NCBI GenBank assembly: GCA_902619665.1
Contig: CACNFB010000001.1
Coordinates: 109,500-173,499 of the forward strand
Length of the DNA stretch: 64,000 nucleotides
DNA from: an uncultured Pelagibacteraceae bacterium
GTDB taxonomy: Bacteria; Pseudomonadota; Alphaproteobacteria; Pelagibacterales; Pelagibacteraceae
Direction of reading: 5' to 3'
Shown in pieces: positions 43,226 to 52,784 of this stretch (position 1 is the first letter of the stretch; each line of letters begins with the position of its first letter). A model generated the notes under the pieces. That model saw only the letters and a program-made list of their open reading frames with translations. It did not search any database and had not been told where the DNA came from. A program made the position numbers and the translations under genes.

Positions 43226-44628
43226 TAATTTTTATACTTTCTTACATCATCAAAATTTCCAGAAATTGCTGCAGCTGCTGCCATAGCTGGGCTAACTAAA
43301 TGTGTTCTACCACCTCTACCCTGTCTACCCTCAAAATTTCTGTTAGATGTTGATGCGCATCTTTCCTCTGGTTTAAGTTTATCAGCATTCATTGCTAAAC
43401 ACATGGAACATCCTGGTTCTCTCCATTCAAATCCAGAATTTAAAAATATTTTATCTAAACCCTCTTGTTCAGCTTGTTCTTTTACTAACCCTGATCCTGG
43501 AACGACCATGGCTTTTACATGAGATGCAATTTTCTTATTCTTTAGAATTTTTGCTGCATCTCTTAAATCTTCAATTCTACCATTTGTACAGCTACCTATG
43601 AAAACTTTGTCAATTTTTATATCTTTAATTAATGTATTTGGTTTGAGACCCATATATTTTAAAGATCTTTCAATCGAGTTTCTTCTGTCATTATCTTTTT
43701 CATCAGAAGGATTAGGGACTTTTCCATCTATAGTAATGACATCTTGTGGTGATGTACCCCAAGTAACCATCGGCTGTATGTCTTCTCCTTTAAGTGTAAC
43801 TTCTTTATCAAAATTAGCGTTATTATCTGAATTAAGTTTACTCCAATATTCAACTGCTTTATCCCAGATTTCATTTTTTGGTGCCATCGGTTTACCTTTT
43901 AAATATCTAAATATCTTTTCGTCAGGAGCTATCAATCCTGCTCGTGCTCCGCCTTCGATTGTCATGTTGCAAATTGTCATTCTATTTTCCACTGTCAATG
44001 ATGAGATAACATCTCCAGCATATTCAATGACATAACCTGTACCGCCAGCAGTTCCAATTTTTCCTATTATTTGTAAAATTACATCTTTAGACGTTACTCC
44101 GATTGGTAATTTACCATTAACACTTATTCTTAAATTTTTTGATTTTTTTTGAACCAACGTTTGGGTTGCCAACACATGCTCAACTTCTGAAGTACCTATT
44201 CCAAAAGCTAATGCGCCAAAAGCTCCATGGGTTGCTGTATGACTATCTCCACAAACAATTATGTTCCCAGGCTGTGTAAATCCTTGCTCTGGCCCAATAA
44301 TATGTACTATACCCTGTCTTTTATCAGACATTCCAAAAAGTTTAATTCCAAACTCCTTACAATTCCTACCTAGTGTATCAACTTGGATTTTAGATTCCTC
44401 ATCTGCAATACCTTTAGATCTATCTGTAGTTGGAACATTATGATCTGCAACTGCAAGTGTTAATTTGGGATTTCTAACTTTCCTGTTAGAATTTCTTAAA
44501 CCTTCAAAAGCTTGGGGACTAGTAACCTCATGTATTAAATGTCTATCGACAAATAACAAAGATGTGCCATCTTCTTGCTGATGTACTAAATGTTCTTCCC
44601 AGATTTTATCGTATAAAGTTTTTGACAT
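43225..44628 (-). CDS. leuC: 3-isopropylmalate dehydratase large subunit
   Basis: 467-residue aconitase-family protein. [4Fe-4S] cysteines lie in [15 protein letters not shown] and [29 protein letters not shown] is the active-site region. Full length with all three cluster cysteines. It follows rplS by 16 bases, so the leucine genes may be read through from the ribosomal-protein group. Confidence 0.97.
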   Translation of the reverse strand: MSKTLYDKIWEEHLVHQQEDGTSLLFVDRHLIHEVTSPQAFEGLRNSNRKVRNPKLTLAVADHNVPTTDRSKGIADEESKIQVDTLGRNCKEFGIKLFGMSDKRQGIVHIIGPEQGFTQPGNIIVCGDSHTATHGAFGALAFGIGTSEVEHVLATQTLVQKKSKNLRISVNGKLPIGVTSKDVILQIIGKIGTAGGTGYVIEYAGDVISSLTVENRMTICNMTIEGGARAGLIAPDEKIFRYLKGKPMAPKNEIWDKAVEYWSKLNSDNNANFDKEVTLKGEDIQPMVTWGTSPQDVITIDGKVPNPSDEKDNDRRNSIERSLKYMGLKPNTLIKDIKIDKVFIGSCTNGRIEDLRDAAKILKNKKIASHVKAMVVPGSGLVKEQAEQEGLDKIFLNSGFEWREPGCSMCLAMNADKLKPEERCASTSNRNFEGRQGRGGRTHLVSPAMAAAAAISGNFDDVRKYKN

Positions 44629-44644
44629 TTAAAAAAGTTTAATT

Positions 44645-45169
44645 TTATTTAGCCTTTTTAGTGCTGTCTTCTTTAAGACTCTCATCTTTTTTTAAAGACG
44701 GAGATTTATCATCCTCAGGAGTTTCTACTTTATCATCTTTTGTTGTCTGTTTAACAACATTTTCCTCTGTTACTCCCTCAGGTTTTGTCTCTATATCAAT
44801 ACCGATTTTCTTTTTAATTTTTTCAGCAATTTTTGCCGATTTCCCTGTTCTGTCTCTTAAGTAGTATAGCTTAGCTCTTCTTACTTTCCCAGATCTTATA
44901 ACTTTAATAGTATCAACAATTGGACTAAAGAGTGCAAATGTTCTTTCAACTCCTTCGCCAAATGATATTTTTCTTACGGTAAATGAAGAGTTAATGTCTC
45001 TATTTTTTTTTGCGATACAAACGCCCTCGAAATATTGAATTCTTTCTCTCTTTCCTTCTGTAATTCTAACACCAACTTTAATAATATCTCCAGGAAAGAA
45101 ATCTGGTAATTTTTTTTCTGCTGAGATTTTCTTTACGTTCTCTCTATTTATTTCTTCAATATTTTTCAT
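44645..45169 (-). CDS. rplS: 50S ribosomal protein L19 with long charged tail
   Basis: 174 residues from the ATG at 45169; the TTG at 45184 would add five residues and is less likely. [30 protein letters not shown] and [31 protein letters not shown] are L19. The usual length is about 115-120; the remaining ~55 residues form a Lys/Glu/Asp/Thr-rich tail of no recognised fold. L19 lies at the subunit interface. Confidence 0.95.
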   Translation of the reverse strand: MKNIEEINRENVKKISAEKKLPDFFPGDIIKVGVRITEGKRERIQYFEGVCIAKKNRDINSSFTVRKISFGEGVERTFALFSPIVDTIKVIRSGKVRRAKLYYLRDRTGKSAKIAEKIKKKIGIDIETKPEGVTEENVVKQTTKDDKVETPEDDKSPSLKKDESLKEDSTKKAK

Positions 45170-45185
45170 TTGTATGTTTATCAAT

Positions 45186-45872
45186 TTAATTCTTTTTATA
45201 TTTTTGCCACAAGTCTGGTCTTCGGTGGCGTGTTATAGCCTCTGATTGAGATAAACGCCAGTCTTTAATTTTGCTATGATCTCCTGATAAAAGCACCTCA
45301 GGAACTGGTGTTTTTTCCCATATTTGTGGTTTTGTATACTGAGGATACTCCAATAAACCATTTTCAAAACTTTCGTCTTTGTAAGAATTTTCATTTCCTA
45401 GAACGCCCGGCACAAGTCTTAATATGCTATCCAAAATTACGTATGCAGCTGTCTCGCCACCTGACAAAATGTAGTCCCCGATACTTATCTCTTCAATACC
45501 TCTGGACTCTATGACTCTTTGGTCAATTCCTTCAAAATGACCACAAAGAATATTTATTTTTTTTTCGTTCAAAAATTTTTTTGCTTTATTTTGATCAAAA
45601 GTCTTTCCTTTAGGTGTTAAGTAAATAATTTTTTCATTTTTTTTTAAATTTTGATCTAGTGCTTTTGCAACTACATCAGGTTTTAAAACCATTCCTTCAC
45701 CACCTCCGTAAGGAGTATCATCTACTGTTTTATGCTTATCCTTTGCGTAGTCTCTAATATTGATTACATCCAAATTCCACAAACTTTTCTCAATTGCTCT
45801 TCCATAGATACCTTTGCTTAGAATTCCTGGAAAAAAGTCTGGATATAAAGTGAATATTTTTACTTGAAACAT
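45186..45872 (-). CDS. trmD: tRNA (guanine-N1)-methyltransferase
   Basis: 228 residues. [50 protein letters not shown] and [11 protein letters not shown] (trefoil-knot SAM site) identify TrmD, which makes m1G37 in tRNAs and prevents frameshifting. It shares one base with rpsP; rimM, normally between them, is missing. Confidence 0.97.
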   Translation of the reverse strand: MFQVKIFTLYPDFFPGILSKGIYGRAIEKSLWNLDVINIRDYAKDKHKTVDDTPYGGGEGMVLKPDVVAKALDQNLKKNEKIIYLTPKGKTFDQNKAKKFLNEKKINILCGHFEGIDQRVIESRGIEEISIGDYILSGGETAAYVILDSILRLVPGVLGNENSYKDESFENGLLEYPQYTKPQIWEKTPVPEVLLSGDHSKIKDWRLSQSEAITRHRRPDLWQKYKKN

Positions 45873-46303
45873 TATTTTTTATTTTCCTCTGCCTTTGGAG
45901 CTTCTTTTGGAGCATCAGCTTTTTTCTCTTCCGCCTTTGGAGCTTCTTTTGGAGCATCAGCTTTTTTAGCCTCTTTTTTTTCAGCACCAGCATCTTGTTT
46001 TTTTCTATCTTTTTTTGGAATAGCTTTGTTGGGATTATTACCAGCTGCAGGCATTTCAATTAATTTATTCTCCCCTAAAATTCTTGCAACTCTAGTAGTT
46101 GGTTTTGCTCCTTGACTTAACCAATATTTAATTCTCTCAGATTCAAGACCTACTCTATCTTTTTTATCTTTTGGTAACAGTGGATTGAAATATCCTAGTT
46201 TTTCTATAAATCTTCCATCTCTTGGAAATCTGCTGTCTGCTACAACTATCTTATATACTGGTCTTTTTTTTGTACCGCCCATTGATAATCTAAGTTTTAA
46301 CAT
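45872..46303 (-). CDS. rpsP: 30S ribosomal protein S16 with repetitive Ala/Lys/Glu tail
   Basis: 143 residues. The first ~82 are S16 ([39 protein letters not shown]). The remaining ~60 are low-complexity, with a 14-residue unit ([14 protein letters not shown]) present twice. The start has a good SD (GGAGAAAAA before the ATG). S16 is needed for 30S assembly; the tail has no recognised function. Confidence 0.95.
   Translation of the reverse strand: MLKLRLSMGGTKKRPVYKIVVADSRFPRDGRFIEKLGYFNPLLPKDKKDRVGLESERIKYWLSQGAKPTTRVARILGENKLIEMPAAGNNPNKAIPKKDRKKQDAGAEKKEAKKADAPKEAPKAEEKKADAPKEAPKAEENKK
45891..45967. repeat. Two-copy direct repeat in the rpsP tail
   Basis: A 35-base identical unit occurs at 45891-45925 and 45933-45967, a period of 42 bases or exactly 14 codons, so the rpsP reading frame is kept. 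It encodes the duplicated [14 protein letters not shown] segment and is liable to gain or lose a copy by slippage. Confidence 0.9.
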
Positions 46304-46316
46304 TTTTTCTCCTTTA

Positions 46317-47675
46317 TTATTTTAATTGATTGAAGAGTTCTGGTGGCAATCCTTTATCCATTAACCCTTTTGTGTTTCCTTTTGACATTTTTTTCATCAT
46401 GTCAGACATCATTTTAAATTGTTTTAACAATTTATTGATAGTGGCAATATCTGTACCAGAGCCATTAGCAATTCTTTTTTTTCTAGATCCATTTATTATT
46501 TTAGGATTATCTCTTTCTTTTTTTGTCATTGACAATATTACTGCCTCATTTTGAGTTATAATTTTTTCATCAACTCCTGCTTGATCCATTTGTGATTTTA
46601 ATTTTGAGACACCTGGTAAAAAAGACATTACTCCCTCTATACCACCCATTTTTTTCATTTGTCTTAATTGTGTTAAATAATCATCTAGTGAAAATTGTCC
46701 TTTTTTTAAAGTTTCTTCAGCTTCTTTTAATTTTTCTTCGTCGATGTCTTGTGCTGCTTTCTCAACTAGAGAAACGATATCTCCCATACCTAAAATTCTA
46801 TTTGCAATCCTGTCAGGGTGAAAAATTTCTAGATTTTCAATTTTTTCTCCTATTCCTAAAAATTTGATTGGCACATTAGCAACATGTTTCATACTAAGTG
46901 CTGCACCACCTCTTCCATCTCCATCAGCACGTGTTAAAATTATTCCTGTAAGTTTTACTGTATTTCCAAATTCCTTTGCCACATTAGCAGCTACTTGACC
47001 AGTAAGTGAATCAGCGACCAGTATTGTTTCAGTTGGTTTTATGACTTCCTCTATTTGTTTTATTTCACTCATCATCTGTAAATCGATTTGTGTTCTTCCA
47101 GCGGTATCAAAAATAATAACATCCGAGCCATTAAGGTTTGCAGCCGTTAAGGCTCTTCTGCAAATATCCGTGGGTGCTTGACCTTCTATTATTGGCAGTG
47201 TTTGAATATTATTTTGTTCACCAAGAACTTTTAATTGGTCTTGAGCAGCAGGACGATAGATATCTAAACTTGCCATCATGATCTTTTTTTTGTTATTTTT
47301 TTCTAAAAATTTAGATAATTTTGCGGTACTAGTTGTCTTACCAGATCCTTGGAGTCCTACCATCATAATTGAAATTGGTGGATTAGATTTTAAATTAATT
47401 TCTTGATTTTTATCACCTAAGAAATTTACAAGCTCGTCATAGACAATTTTTACAACCATCTGCCCAGGAGCTGTTGATCTTAGAATTTCTTTCCCTAAAA
47501 CTTTCGGTTTAACATTATTAATAAATTCTTTTGCGACATCTAAAGAAACATCTGCCTCTAATAGAGCTTGTCTTATTAATCTTAAACCATCATCAACCTG
47601 ACCTTCATCAAGTGATGGTGATTTTTTAAATTTATCGAGTATACTCTCGAATTTATTTGTTAAATTTTCAAACAT
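46317..47675 (-). CDS. ffh: Signal recognition particle protein Ffh
   Basis: 452 residues: N domain, GTPase with P-loop [10 protein letters not shown] (107-116), DTAGRTQID and [10 protein letters not shown], then a methionine-rich M domain ([30 protein letters not shown]) that binds 4.5S RNA and signal sequences. It targets membrane proteins with FtsY, whose gene lies divergently 1 kb away. Upstream is a structured leader. Confidence 0.97.
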   Translation of the reverse strand: MFENLTNKFESILDKFKKSPSLDEGQVDDGLRLIRQALLEADVSLDVAKEFINNVKPKVLGKEILRSTAPGQMVVKIVYDELVNFLGDKNQEINLKSNPPISIMMVGLQGSGKTTSTAKLSKFLEKNNKKKIMMASLDIYRPAAQDQLKVLGEQNNIQTLPIIEGQAPTDICRRALTAANLNGSDVIIFDTAGRTQIDLQMMSEIKQIEEVIKPTETILVADSLTGQVAANVAKEFGNTVKLTGIILTRADGDGRGGAALSMKHVANVPIKFLGIGEKIENLEIFHPDRIANRILGMGDIVSLVEKAAQDIDEEKLKEAEETLKKGQFSLDDYLTQLRQMKKMGGIEGVMSFLPGVSKLKSQMDQAGVDEKIITQNEAVILSMTKKERDNPKIINGSRKKRIANGSGTDIATINKLLKQFKMMSDMMKKMSKGNTKGLMDKGLPPELFNQLK

Positions 47676-47790
47676 ATTTTAATCCAGCAGTCATCGCACC
47701 AGTGGGCGAACCCTCGCTGACTGGTGTCGATCTCTTTGTTTCCAAAGACACCGCAAAATGTTGTTTTTTTGCGGAAGTGGTGAGAAACTA
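47676..47790 (-). promoter_or_regulatory. Candidate structured leader RNA of ffh
   Basis: This ~115-base tract is far richer in G+C than its surroundings and holds several perfect helices. H1: CCGCAAAA (47751-47758) with TTTTGCGG (47767-47774). H2: TCTTTG (47733-47738) with CAAAGA (47743-47748), closed by a GAAA tetraloop on the minus strand, extended by GACACC/GGTGTC (47747-47752, 47723-47728). H3: CACCAGT (47697-47703) with ACTGGTG (47720-47726). An alternative CAGTCA (47688-47693) with TGACTG (47718-47723) excludes H3. H3 also competes with the H2 extension. It lies directly 5' of the ffh ATG, so the minus strand is the likely sense. It lacks the conserved SRP-RNA apical sequence. I recall a computational ffh-associated RNA motif reported from Pelagibacter but cannot confirm identity. 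Confidence 0.6.
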
Positions 47791-47834
47791 TAATAGAGGT
47801 TCAAAAAGTCAATAAATAAGTTAAGTATAAATAT

Positions 47835-48647
47835 ATGGATTTTAAAGCATATAAAATGGACGGTTTAGGAAATGACTTTGTTATTATAGATCAAAGAGAT
47901 AGTGACTTTGAATTGAATAAGTCTCAAATAAAAAGTATTTGTGACAGAAAAAAAATTGGTTGCGATCAACTAATTTTAGTTAAAAAAAGTGAAAAAGTTG
48001 ATGCTTATTTAATTTTTAAAAATTCTGATGGATCCGACTCAGCAGCTTGTGGTAATGGTACGAGATGTGTAGCAAGCCTTTTGTCAAAAGAAAATGCTAA
48101 AAGTGAAATCACATTTGAAACGGAGAGCGGTATTCTAAAATCTAAAATCTTAAATGAGAATAATATCCAAACTAATATTGGAATTCCTAAAACAAATTGG
48201 AATGAAATACCTTTAGCAAAAGAAGTAGATACAAAGAATGTTGAAATTAAAGTAGATAATCTTAATCTTTCAGGGACAGCAGTGAATGTTGGAAATCCGC
48301 ATATAATTTTTTTTACTGAAGATTTAGATAAAATTCAAATAAAAGACATAGGGCCTAAAATTGAAAGTAATTCTTTGTTTCCAGAAAAAGTAAACGTGAC
48401 ATTTGCAAAAAAAATTAATGATAAACATTTTAAGATTTTACATTGGGAAAGAGGGGCAGGCTTGACTAAAGCTTGTGGTACTGCAGCGTGTGCTACAGCA
48501 ATTGCAGGTGAAATAAATAAAGTTTCAATTTATCCTACTGAAATTGAATTTAAATTAGGAAAGATCAAAATAAATAAGGACGTTGATGGAAATATCCTTA
48601 TGGAAGGAAATGTATCTAATATAAAAAAAATTCATTTAAACCTATGA
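47835..48647 (+). CDS. dapF: Diaminopimelate epimerase
   Basis: 270 residues. The two catalytic cysteines are Cys72 in SAACGNGTRC and Cys214 in KACGTAACAT, and MDGLGNDFVIID is the N-terminal signature. It converts LL- to meso-diaminopimelate for lysine and peptidoglycan. A perfect TATAAT at 47789-47794 would serve as -10, with transcription starting about 35 bases before the ATG; the -35 is poor. It overlaps ftsY by 4 bases. Confidence 0.97.
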   Translation: MDFKAYKMDGLGNDFVIIDQRDSDFELNKSQIKSICDRKKIGCDQLILVKKSEKVDAYLIFKNSDGSDSAACGNGTRCVASLLSKENAKSEITFETESGILKSKILNENNIQTNIGIPKTNWNEIPLAKEVDTKNVEIKVDNLNLSGTAVNVGNPHIIFFTEDLDKIQIKDIGPKIESNSLFPEKVNVTFAKKINDKHFKILHWERGAGLTKACGTAACATAIAGEINKVSIYPTEIEFKLGKIKINKDVDGNILMEGNVSNIKKIHLNL

Positions 48648-49564
48648 TAAATATTTTTAAAAAATTTAAAGACGGTTTAAAAAAAACTACTTCAAATTTT
48701 TCTAAAGGTATTAAAGAAATCATAATTAACAAAGAAATTGGTGATAAAGAATTAGAAAAAATTGAAGAATTTTTGATCCAATCAGATGTTGGGGTAAAAG
48801 CATCTTCTGAAATTAGAGAGGAAATTTCTAACCGTAAAATTGATCCGAGTAAGAACGAACTTGAAGAGATTCAAAATATTATAAATAATTATATAAATTC
48901 TTTATTGAAACCTTTAGAAAACAAAAATTTTTTTAGTAAAACTCAAGAGAGAAAAGCAGTTCTTATCTCTGGAGTAAATGGTGTAGGCAAAACCACAACA
49001 ATTGCAAAAATGTCAAAACTTTATAAATTAAATCATAATGAAGTAATTTTTGTAGCTTGTGACACATTTAGAGCAGCAGCAATTGATCAGCTGGAGAGAT
49101 GGTCAAAAAAATTAAATTGCGAAATAATTAAGTCCGAACCAGGAAGTGATCCTGCATCTGTTGCCTATAAGGCTATGGAGTTTGCAAAGAAAAATAATGT
49201 AGATATTACTTTAATAGATACAGCGGGTAGATTGCAAAATAAAAAAAATTTAATGGATGAATTTAAAAAAATTGGAAATGTAATAAAAAAAATAGATGAG
49301 AAAGCGCCACAAGATGTAATTTTAGTCTTAGACGCTACATCTGGTCAAAACGCTATAAATCAAGTCGAAGAATTCAATAAGATTATACCAATCACAGGGT
49401 TAATTATGACCAAACTTGATGGTACAGCAAAAGGTGGTATTTTAATTGCAGTTTCTAAAAAATTTCAGTTACCGATTATCGCTTTAGGGTTTGGTGAAAA
49501 AGAGGATGATCTTCAAATCTTTGATAGTGAAAGTTTTTCTAAAAATTTCATTAATTTTAATTGA
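48644..49564 (+). CDS. ftsY: Signal recognition particle receptor FtsY
   Basis: 306 residues, NG domain with P-loop GVNGVGKTTT (110-119), DTFRAAAIDQL, DTAGRLQNKKNLM and TKLDGTAKGG. The acidic A domain of the E. coli protein is absent, and the N-terminal amphipathic helix KKFKDGLKKTTSNFSKG probably does the membrane contact. It docks Ffh-ribosome complexes at the membrane. ATGA overlap with dapF. Confidence 0.96.
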   Translation: MINIFKKFKDGLKKTTSNFSKGIKEIIINKEIGDKELEKIEEFLIQSDVGVKASSEIREEISNRKIDPSKNELEEIQNIINNYINSLLKPLENKNFFSKTQERKAVLISGVNGVGKTTTIAKMSKLYKLNHNEVIFVACDTFRAAAIDQLERWSKKLNCEIIKSEPGSDPASVAYKAMEFAKKNNVDITLIDTAGRLQNKKNLMDEFKKIGNVIKKIDEKAPQDVILVLDATSGQNAINQVEEFNKIIPITGLIMTKLDGTAKGGILIAVSKKFQLPIIALGFGEKEDDLQIFDSESFSKNFINFN

Positions 49565-49567
49565 TCA

Positions 49568-50377
49568 CTATATAATTTTTAAAAAATTTTTAATTTTTTC
49601 TAACAACTCTTCATCAAATTCCATCATATGGTCATCATCTTTTCTAAAATAACTTAACTTGGGTTCAGAAAACTTTTCGAACATTTCTTTTCCCATGCTG
49701 AAAGGGACAATTTTATCTTTGTCACCATGCATTACCATTTTAGGAAAATTTATTTTATCAATTTTTTTTATCGATTCGTATTTATCTTTCAAAAGTATTT
49801 TTACTGGTAAATATGGATAATATATTTTTGATAATTTAACCATTGATGTAAAAGGCGACTCTAAAATTATTCCTGCAAAATTATGTTTTGATGCTAAATC
49901 AACAGCCACTGCTGTTCCTAACGACTCACCGTATAAAATTATGTCTTTGTCAGATACACCAATATTATTTAGCCATTTTTTTGCTGCCTCAGAATCTTTG
50001 TAAAGACCGATTTCATTTGGCTCACCCTTATTACCACTAAATCCTCTGTAAGCTATAATCAAATAGTTTAAATCAAGTTTTGAAATATCGTTTAATTTAT
50101 AAATTCTATTTTGAAGATTTCCTGCATTACCATGAAAAAATAGCAATGTTTTAAATTTTTTATTTTTTACATGATGCCAGCCTAAAAGTTTAAAATCTGA
50201 ATTTATATAAACTTTTTCAATTTTATGATTTAATTGATTTTCCTCAAGATAGTTATTTTCATTAGGGTGATACATTAATTTTCTCTGTGAAAGAAAAATA
50301 ACGATTACAACCACTAGATAAATGACTGTTAAAGCTATAGCTGAATTTAAAATTATCATTGAAATTTTCTTATACAT
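49568..50377 (-). CDS. Membrane-anchored alpha/beta hydrolase
   Basis: 269 residues. A membrane segment at about 5-30 is followed by an alpha/beta-hydrolase domain: FHGNAGN (81-87, oxyanion), nucleophile Ser152 in YGESLGTAV, Asp in GDKDKIVPF and His in DDHMMEF. This is the Bem46/YfhR-like group, peptidases or esterases of mostly unknown substrate. It overlaps the upstream EamA transporter by 8 bases and converges with ftsY. Confidence 0.8.
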   Translation of the reverse strand: MYKKISMIILNSAIALTVIYLVVVIVIFLSQRKLMYHPNENNYLEENQLNHKIEKVYINSDFKLLGWHHVKNKKFKTLLFFHGNAGNLQNRIYKLNDISKLDLNYLIIAYRGFSGNKGEPNEIGLYKDSEAAKKWLNNIGVSDKDIILYGESLGTAVAVDLASKHNFAGIILESPFTSMVKLSKIYYPYLPVKILLKDKYESIKKIDKINFPKMVMHGDKDKIVPFSMGKEMFEKFSEPKLSYFRKDDDHMMEFDEELLEKIKNFLKII

Positions 50378-51263
50378 TTTTTTTTTTATATTTTACTAAA
50401 TAAACACCTAAAAATACTAATATTGTTCCATATACATGGAAAGTTTTTAAATTTTCACCAAAAAACAAAATTCCATAAAAAGCACCATACACAGTAAAAA
50501 GGTATAAAGTGAAACCAGTTGTAGTTGCTCCTAAATATTTTTGAGCATAGGTATACAAGGAAAATGCTATTATCCCTGGTGAGACTGCAGCAAATATTAC
50601 CCAAATTATAAAGTTTGTATCAAACGTAGTACTTTTTATAAAAATTTCTTCAGTCAGATAAAAAGGTAATAAACTTAAAGCACCAAATAAAGATATTAGT
50701 GTAAAACGTTCAAATACTTTAAGCGATGACTTCCAATAAAATAAAAAAATAGAGTATAAAGCCCAACCAATTGATGCTCCTAACATCCAGAGATCACCTT
50801 TGGTAAACATTAGTTCAATTAATGCTAAATAATCTCCTTTGATAATAATAATTATAACTCCCAATAAACATGATATTAGTCCTATTATTTTAAGTAAATT
50901 CATTTTTTCTTTAAAAAAAAAATAGCTTATTAAAATTATAAAAATTGGAGAAGAAGTATAAATTATACCCATATTTATTATTGTCGTAGTTTGACCTGCA
51001 ATAAATGGAAAAGCTCCACAAACTCCGCATCCCATAAAACCCAAAAAAAACAATTTCTTATATTCTTTAAGAATAATTTTTTTTTTAGAAAAAATTGTGT
51101 AATTAAAAATTAGAAGAATTAAAAAAACTGTTAACCACCGCCAAAAAGCAAGAGATATTGGCGGTATGTATTCAACTCCACCTCTTGCAACTACAAGATT
51201 GCTTGCCATAAATATTGGTTGAATTACTAATAAAGAATAAGCTAGAAGCTCTTTTTTAATCAC
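50370..51263 (-). CDS. EamA/DMT-family transporter
   Basis: 297 residues with ten hydrophobic helices arranged as two EamA repeats (for example NLVVARGGVEYIPPISLAFWRW in repeat 1 and the GASIGWALYSIFLFYWK region starting repeat 2), the layout of drug/metabolite exporters. Substrate unknown. It lies 8 bases after the small membrane ORF in the operon behind the TRAP genes, so export of a metabolite tied to that region is possible. Confidence 0.85.
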   Translation of the reverse strand: MIKKELLAYSLLVIQPIFMASNLVVARGGVEYIPPISLAFWRWLTVFLILLIFNYTIFSKKKIILKEYKKLFFLGFMGCGVCGAFPFIAGQTTTIINMGIIYTSSPIFIILISYFFFKEKMNLLKIIGLISCLLGVIIIIIKGDYLALIELMFTKGDLWMLGASIGWALYSIFLFYWKSSLKVFERFTLISLFGALSLLPFYLTEEIFIKSTTFDTNFIIWVIFAAVSPGIIAFSLYTYAQKYLGATTTGFTLYLFTVYGAFYGILFFGENLKTFHVYGTILVFLGVYLVKYKKKNV

Positions 51264-51271
51264 GAAACGTG

Positions 51272-51448
51272 TTATGATTTATCGAAAAAAGATTCGTATA
51301 TCATCATTACTATCGCTATACCCATTAAGATATATACTGGCAAAACATCCAAAAAACCAATCATCATAGATCTTGTTAGTGTTGTTGCGAGTCCAACTAA
51401 AAAAAATATTGCAAAACTTAGACCAATAATAACTGTGATTTTATTCAT
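51272..51448 (-). CDS. Small two-helix membrane protein, 58 residues
   Basis: A complete ORF from ATG (51448) to TAA (51272) encodes 58 residues starting MNKITVIIGLSFAIFFLVGL and ending YESFFDKS. Two hydrophobic segments (about 4-22 and 36-51) are separated by a short loop with an Arg. AAGGAGAG lies about 12 bases before the ATG. It overlaps the amidase 3' end by 8 bases and ends 8 bases before the EamA gene, filling exactly the gap in an otherwise tightly packed operon. No family is recognised. Confidence 0.72.
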   Translation of the reverse strand: MNKITVIIGLSFAIFFLVGLATTLTRSMMIGFLDVLPVYILMGIAIVMMIYESFFDKS

Positions 51449-52778
51449 TAAATTTTTTGCTCTCCTTTTCCAGCCAGTTAGCTACACCTAAAAATCTGTT
51501 ATCGTCATGCCTGTCGCCAACTAATTGGACACCTAATGGTAAATTATTTTCTCCTTGAAGTAAAGGTAGAGAAATTGCTGGTGTATGCATATACGACCAT
51601 ACTCTATTAAAATCAGCACTTCCTGTACTTTTTAAACCTTTATCAGCTACACCAGTACTACATGGACTTAACACTCCATGATAATCTTCGAATACCTCTT
51701 TATAAGACTCATAACTCCTCTCCATAAAGTCAACGGCATCTAAATATTCTTTAGCAGAATGCTTCATACCTTTTGAAATAGCTGATTGCATTTCCTTTGA
51801 AAGTTTTGATTTTGACTTTTTGTAATAAACTTGAAAGTTATTAGCTAAATCAGTTTCATGTATTAATCTGTGGTATTTGTCTATATCCTTAAAGTATGAA
51901 GGAGTATCAAATACTTCAATATTTTTTTTAAAAGATTTTATAAAATATTCAAATGCCTCTCTAGATTTTTTATCAACTTTCTTCCAACTATCTGTCTTAT
52001 AAAAAATAAACTTTGGATCAAACATAGGTCCTTTTTTACACTCGTCTAACATAAATTCTGAGGAATAATGTATGGTCGCTTTATCGTAAGAATCTTTTTT
52101 GATTAACACTTTTGCAAGTAAAGCAACATCCTCTACGGTTCTTCCAAAAACTCCTATATGGTCAAGATTATACGAAGTTCTTAAAACTCCATTACGTGAA
52201 ATTAATCCATAACTTGGTTTGTAACCAACGACACCACAGTAAGACGCTGGTCTAATCACTGAACCTCCTGTTTGAGAACCAATTGATAAAGGCGCCATAT
52301 GAGAAGCTATAACAGCTGCCGACCCACTAGAAGATCCACCTGGAGTTCTTGAATAATCGTGAGGATTTGTTGTTTTAGGTGGAGCAAGGTAAGCTAATTC
52401 AGAAGTATTTGTTTTTCCCATGATTAATGCTCCTGCTGATTTAAGCAAATCTACTACCTCTGCATTTTGTGACTCTGTTTTTCCTTTTCTTAAAACAGTT
52501 CCACACTCAGTTGGCATATCATATGTTCCTATTATATCTTTTAATGCTACCGGAATTCCATGAAGAGGCCCTACGGGTTTGCCCGACCTTCTATGATTGT
52601 CTGCTTCTTCTGCTTTTTCTAGAAGTAGTTTTTTATCAAAATGGGCCCAAGCTTTTACATCTTTTTCAAATTTATCTATTTGCTCAATGTATGATTTACA
52701 CAAATCAACAGAGTTTAGATCAGATTTTTTTATTTTTTCTGCTATTTCAGAGACAGTTAATTGAAATATATTGGACAT
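51441..52778 (-). CDS. Amidase (amidase-signature family)
   Basis: 445 residues. The Ser-cisSer-Lys triad is visible: Lys80 in VALKDIIGT, cis-Ser149 in TPGGSSSGSA and nucleophile Ser173 in GSQTGGSVIRPAS. The family hydrolyses amides, and GatA belongs to it. No gatB or gatC is adjacent and the context is a transporter operon, so a catabolic amidase is more likely than a GatA. It starts 6 bases after dctM ends. Confidence 0.88.
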   Translation of the reverse strand: MSNIFQLTVSEIAEKIKKSDLNSVDLCKSYIEQIDKFEKDVKAWAHFDKKLLLEKAEEADNHRRSGKPVGPLHGIPVALKDIIGTYDMPTECGTVLRKGKTESQNAEVVDLLKSAGALIMGKTNTSELAYLAPPKTTNPHDYSRTPGGSSSGSAAVIASHMAPLSIGSQTGGSVIRPASYCGVVGYKPSYGLISRNGVLRTSYNLDHIGVFGRTVEDVALLAKVLIKKDSYDKATIHYSSEFMLDECKKGPMFDPKFIFYKTDSWKKVDKKSREAFEYFIKSFKKNIEVFDTPSYFKDIDKYHRLIHETDLANNFQVYYKKSKSKLSKEMQSAISKGMKHSAKEYLDAVDFMERSYESYKEVFEDYHGVLSPCSTGVADKGLKSTGSADFNRVWSYMHTPAISLPLLQGENNLPLGVQLVGDRHDDNRFLGVANWLEKESKKFNE

Positions 52779-52784
52779 TAAAAT

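Noticed and set aside
43598..44035. A 145-residue ORF opposite leuC
   Set aside because: LeuC is conserved over the whole region; the opposite frame is open only by chance of codon use.
45891..45967. The two-copy repeat as a CRISPR or mobile-element repeat
   Set aside because: It lies in frame within rpsP with a 14-codon period and has only two copies, so it is a coding repeat.
45790..46115. Low-complexity ORFs overlapping rpsP in other frames (Ala/Phe/Ser-rich on plus, Lys-rich on minus)
   Set aside because: They are shadows produced by the repetitive Ala/Lys/Glu codons of the S16 tail.
47676..47790. The hairpin-rich region as the 4.5S SRP RNA gene
   Set aside because: Neither strand contains the conserved GGAAG-GAAGCAGCC-type apical sequence, and the region abuts the ffh start like a leader.
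51441..52778. Amidase as GatA of the tRNA amidotransferase
   Set aside because: No gatB or gatC nearby, and the gene is embedded in a transporter operon; the family motif alone does not show GatA.
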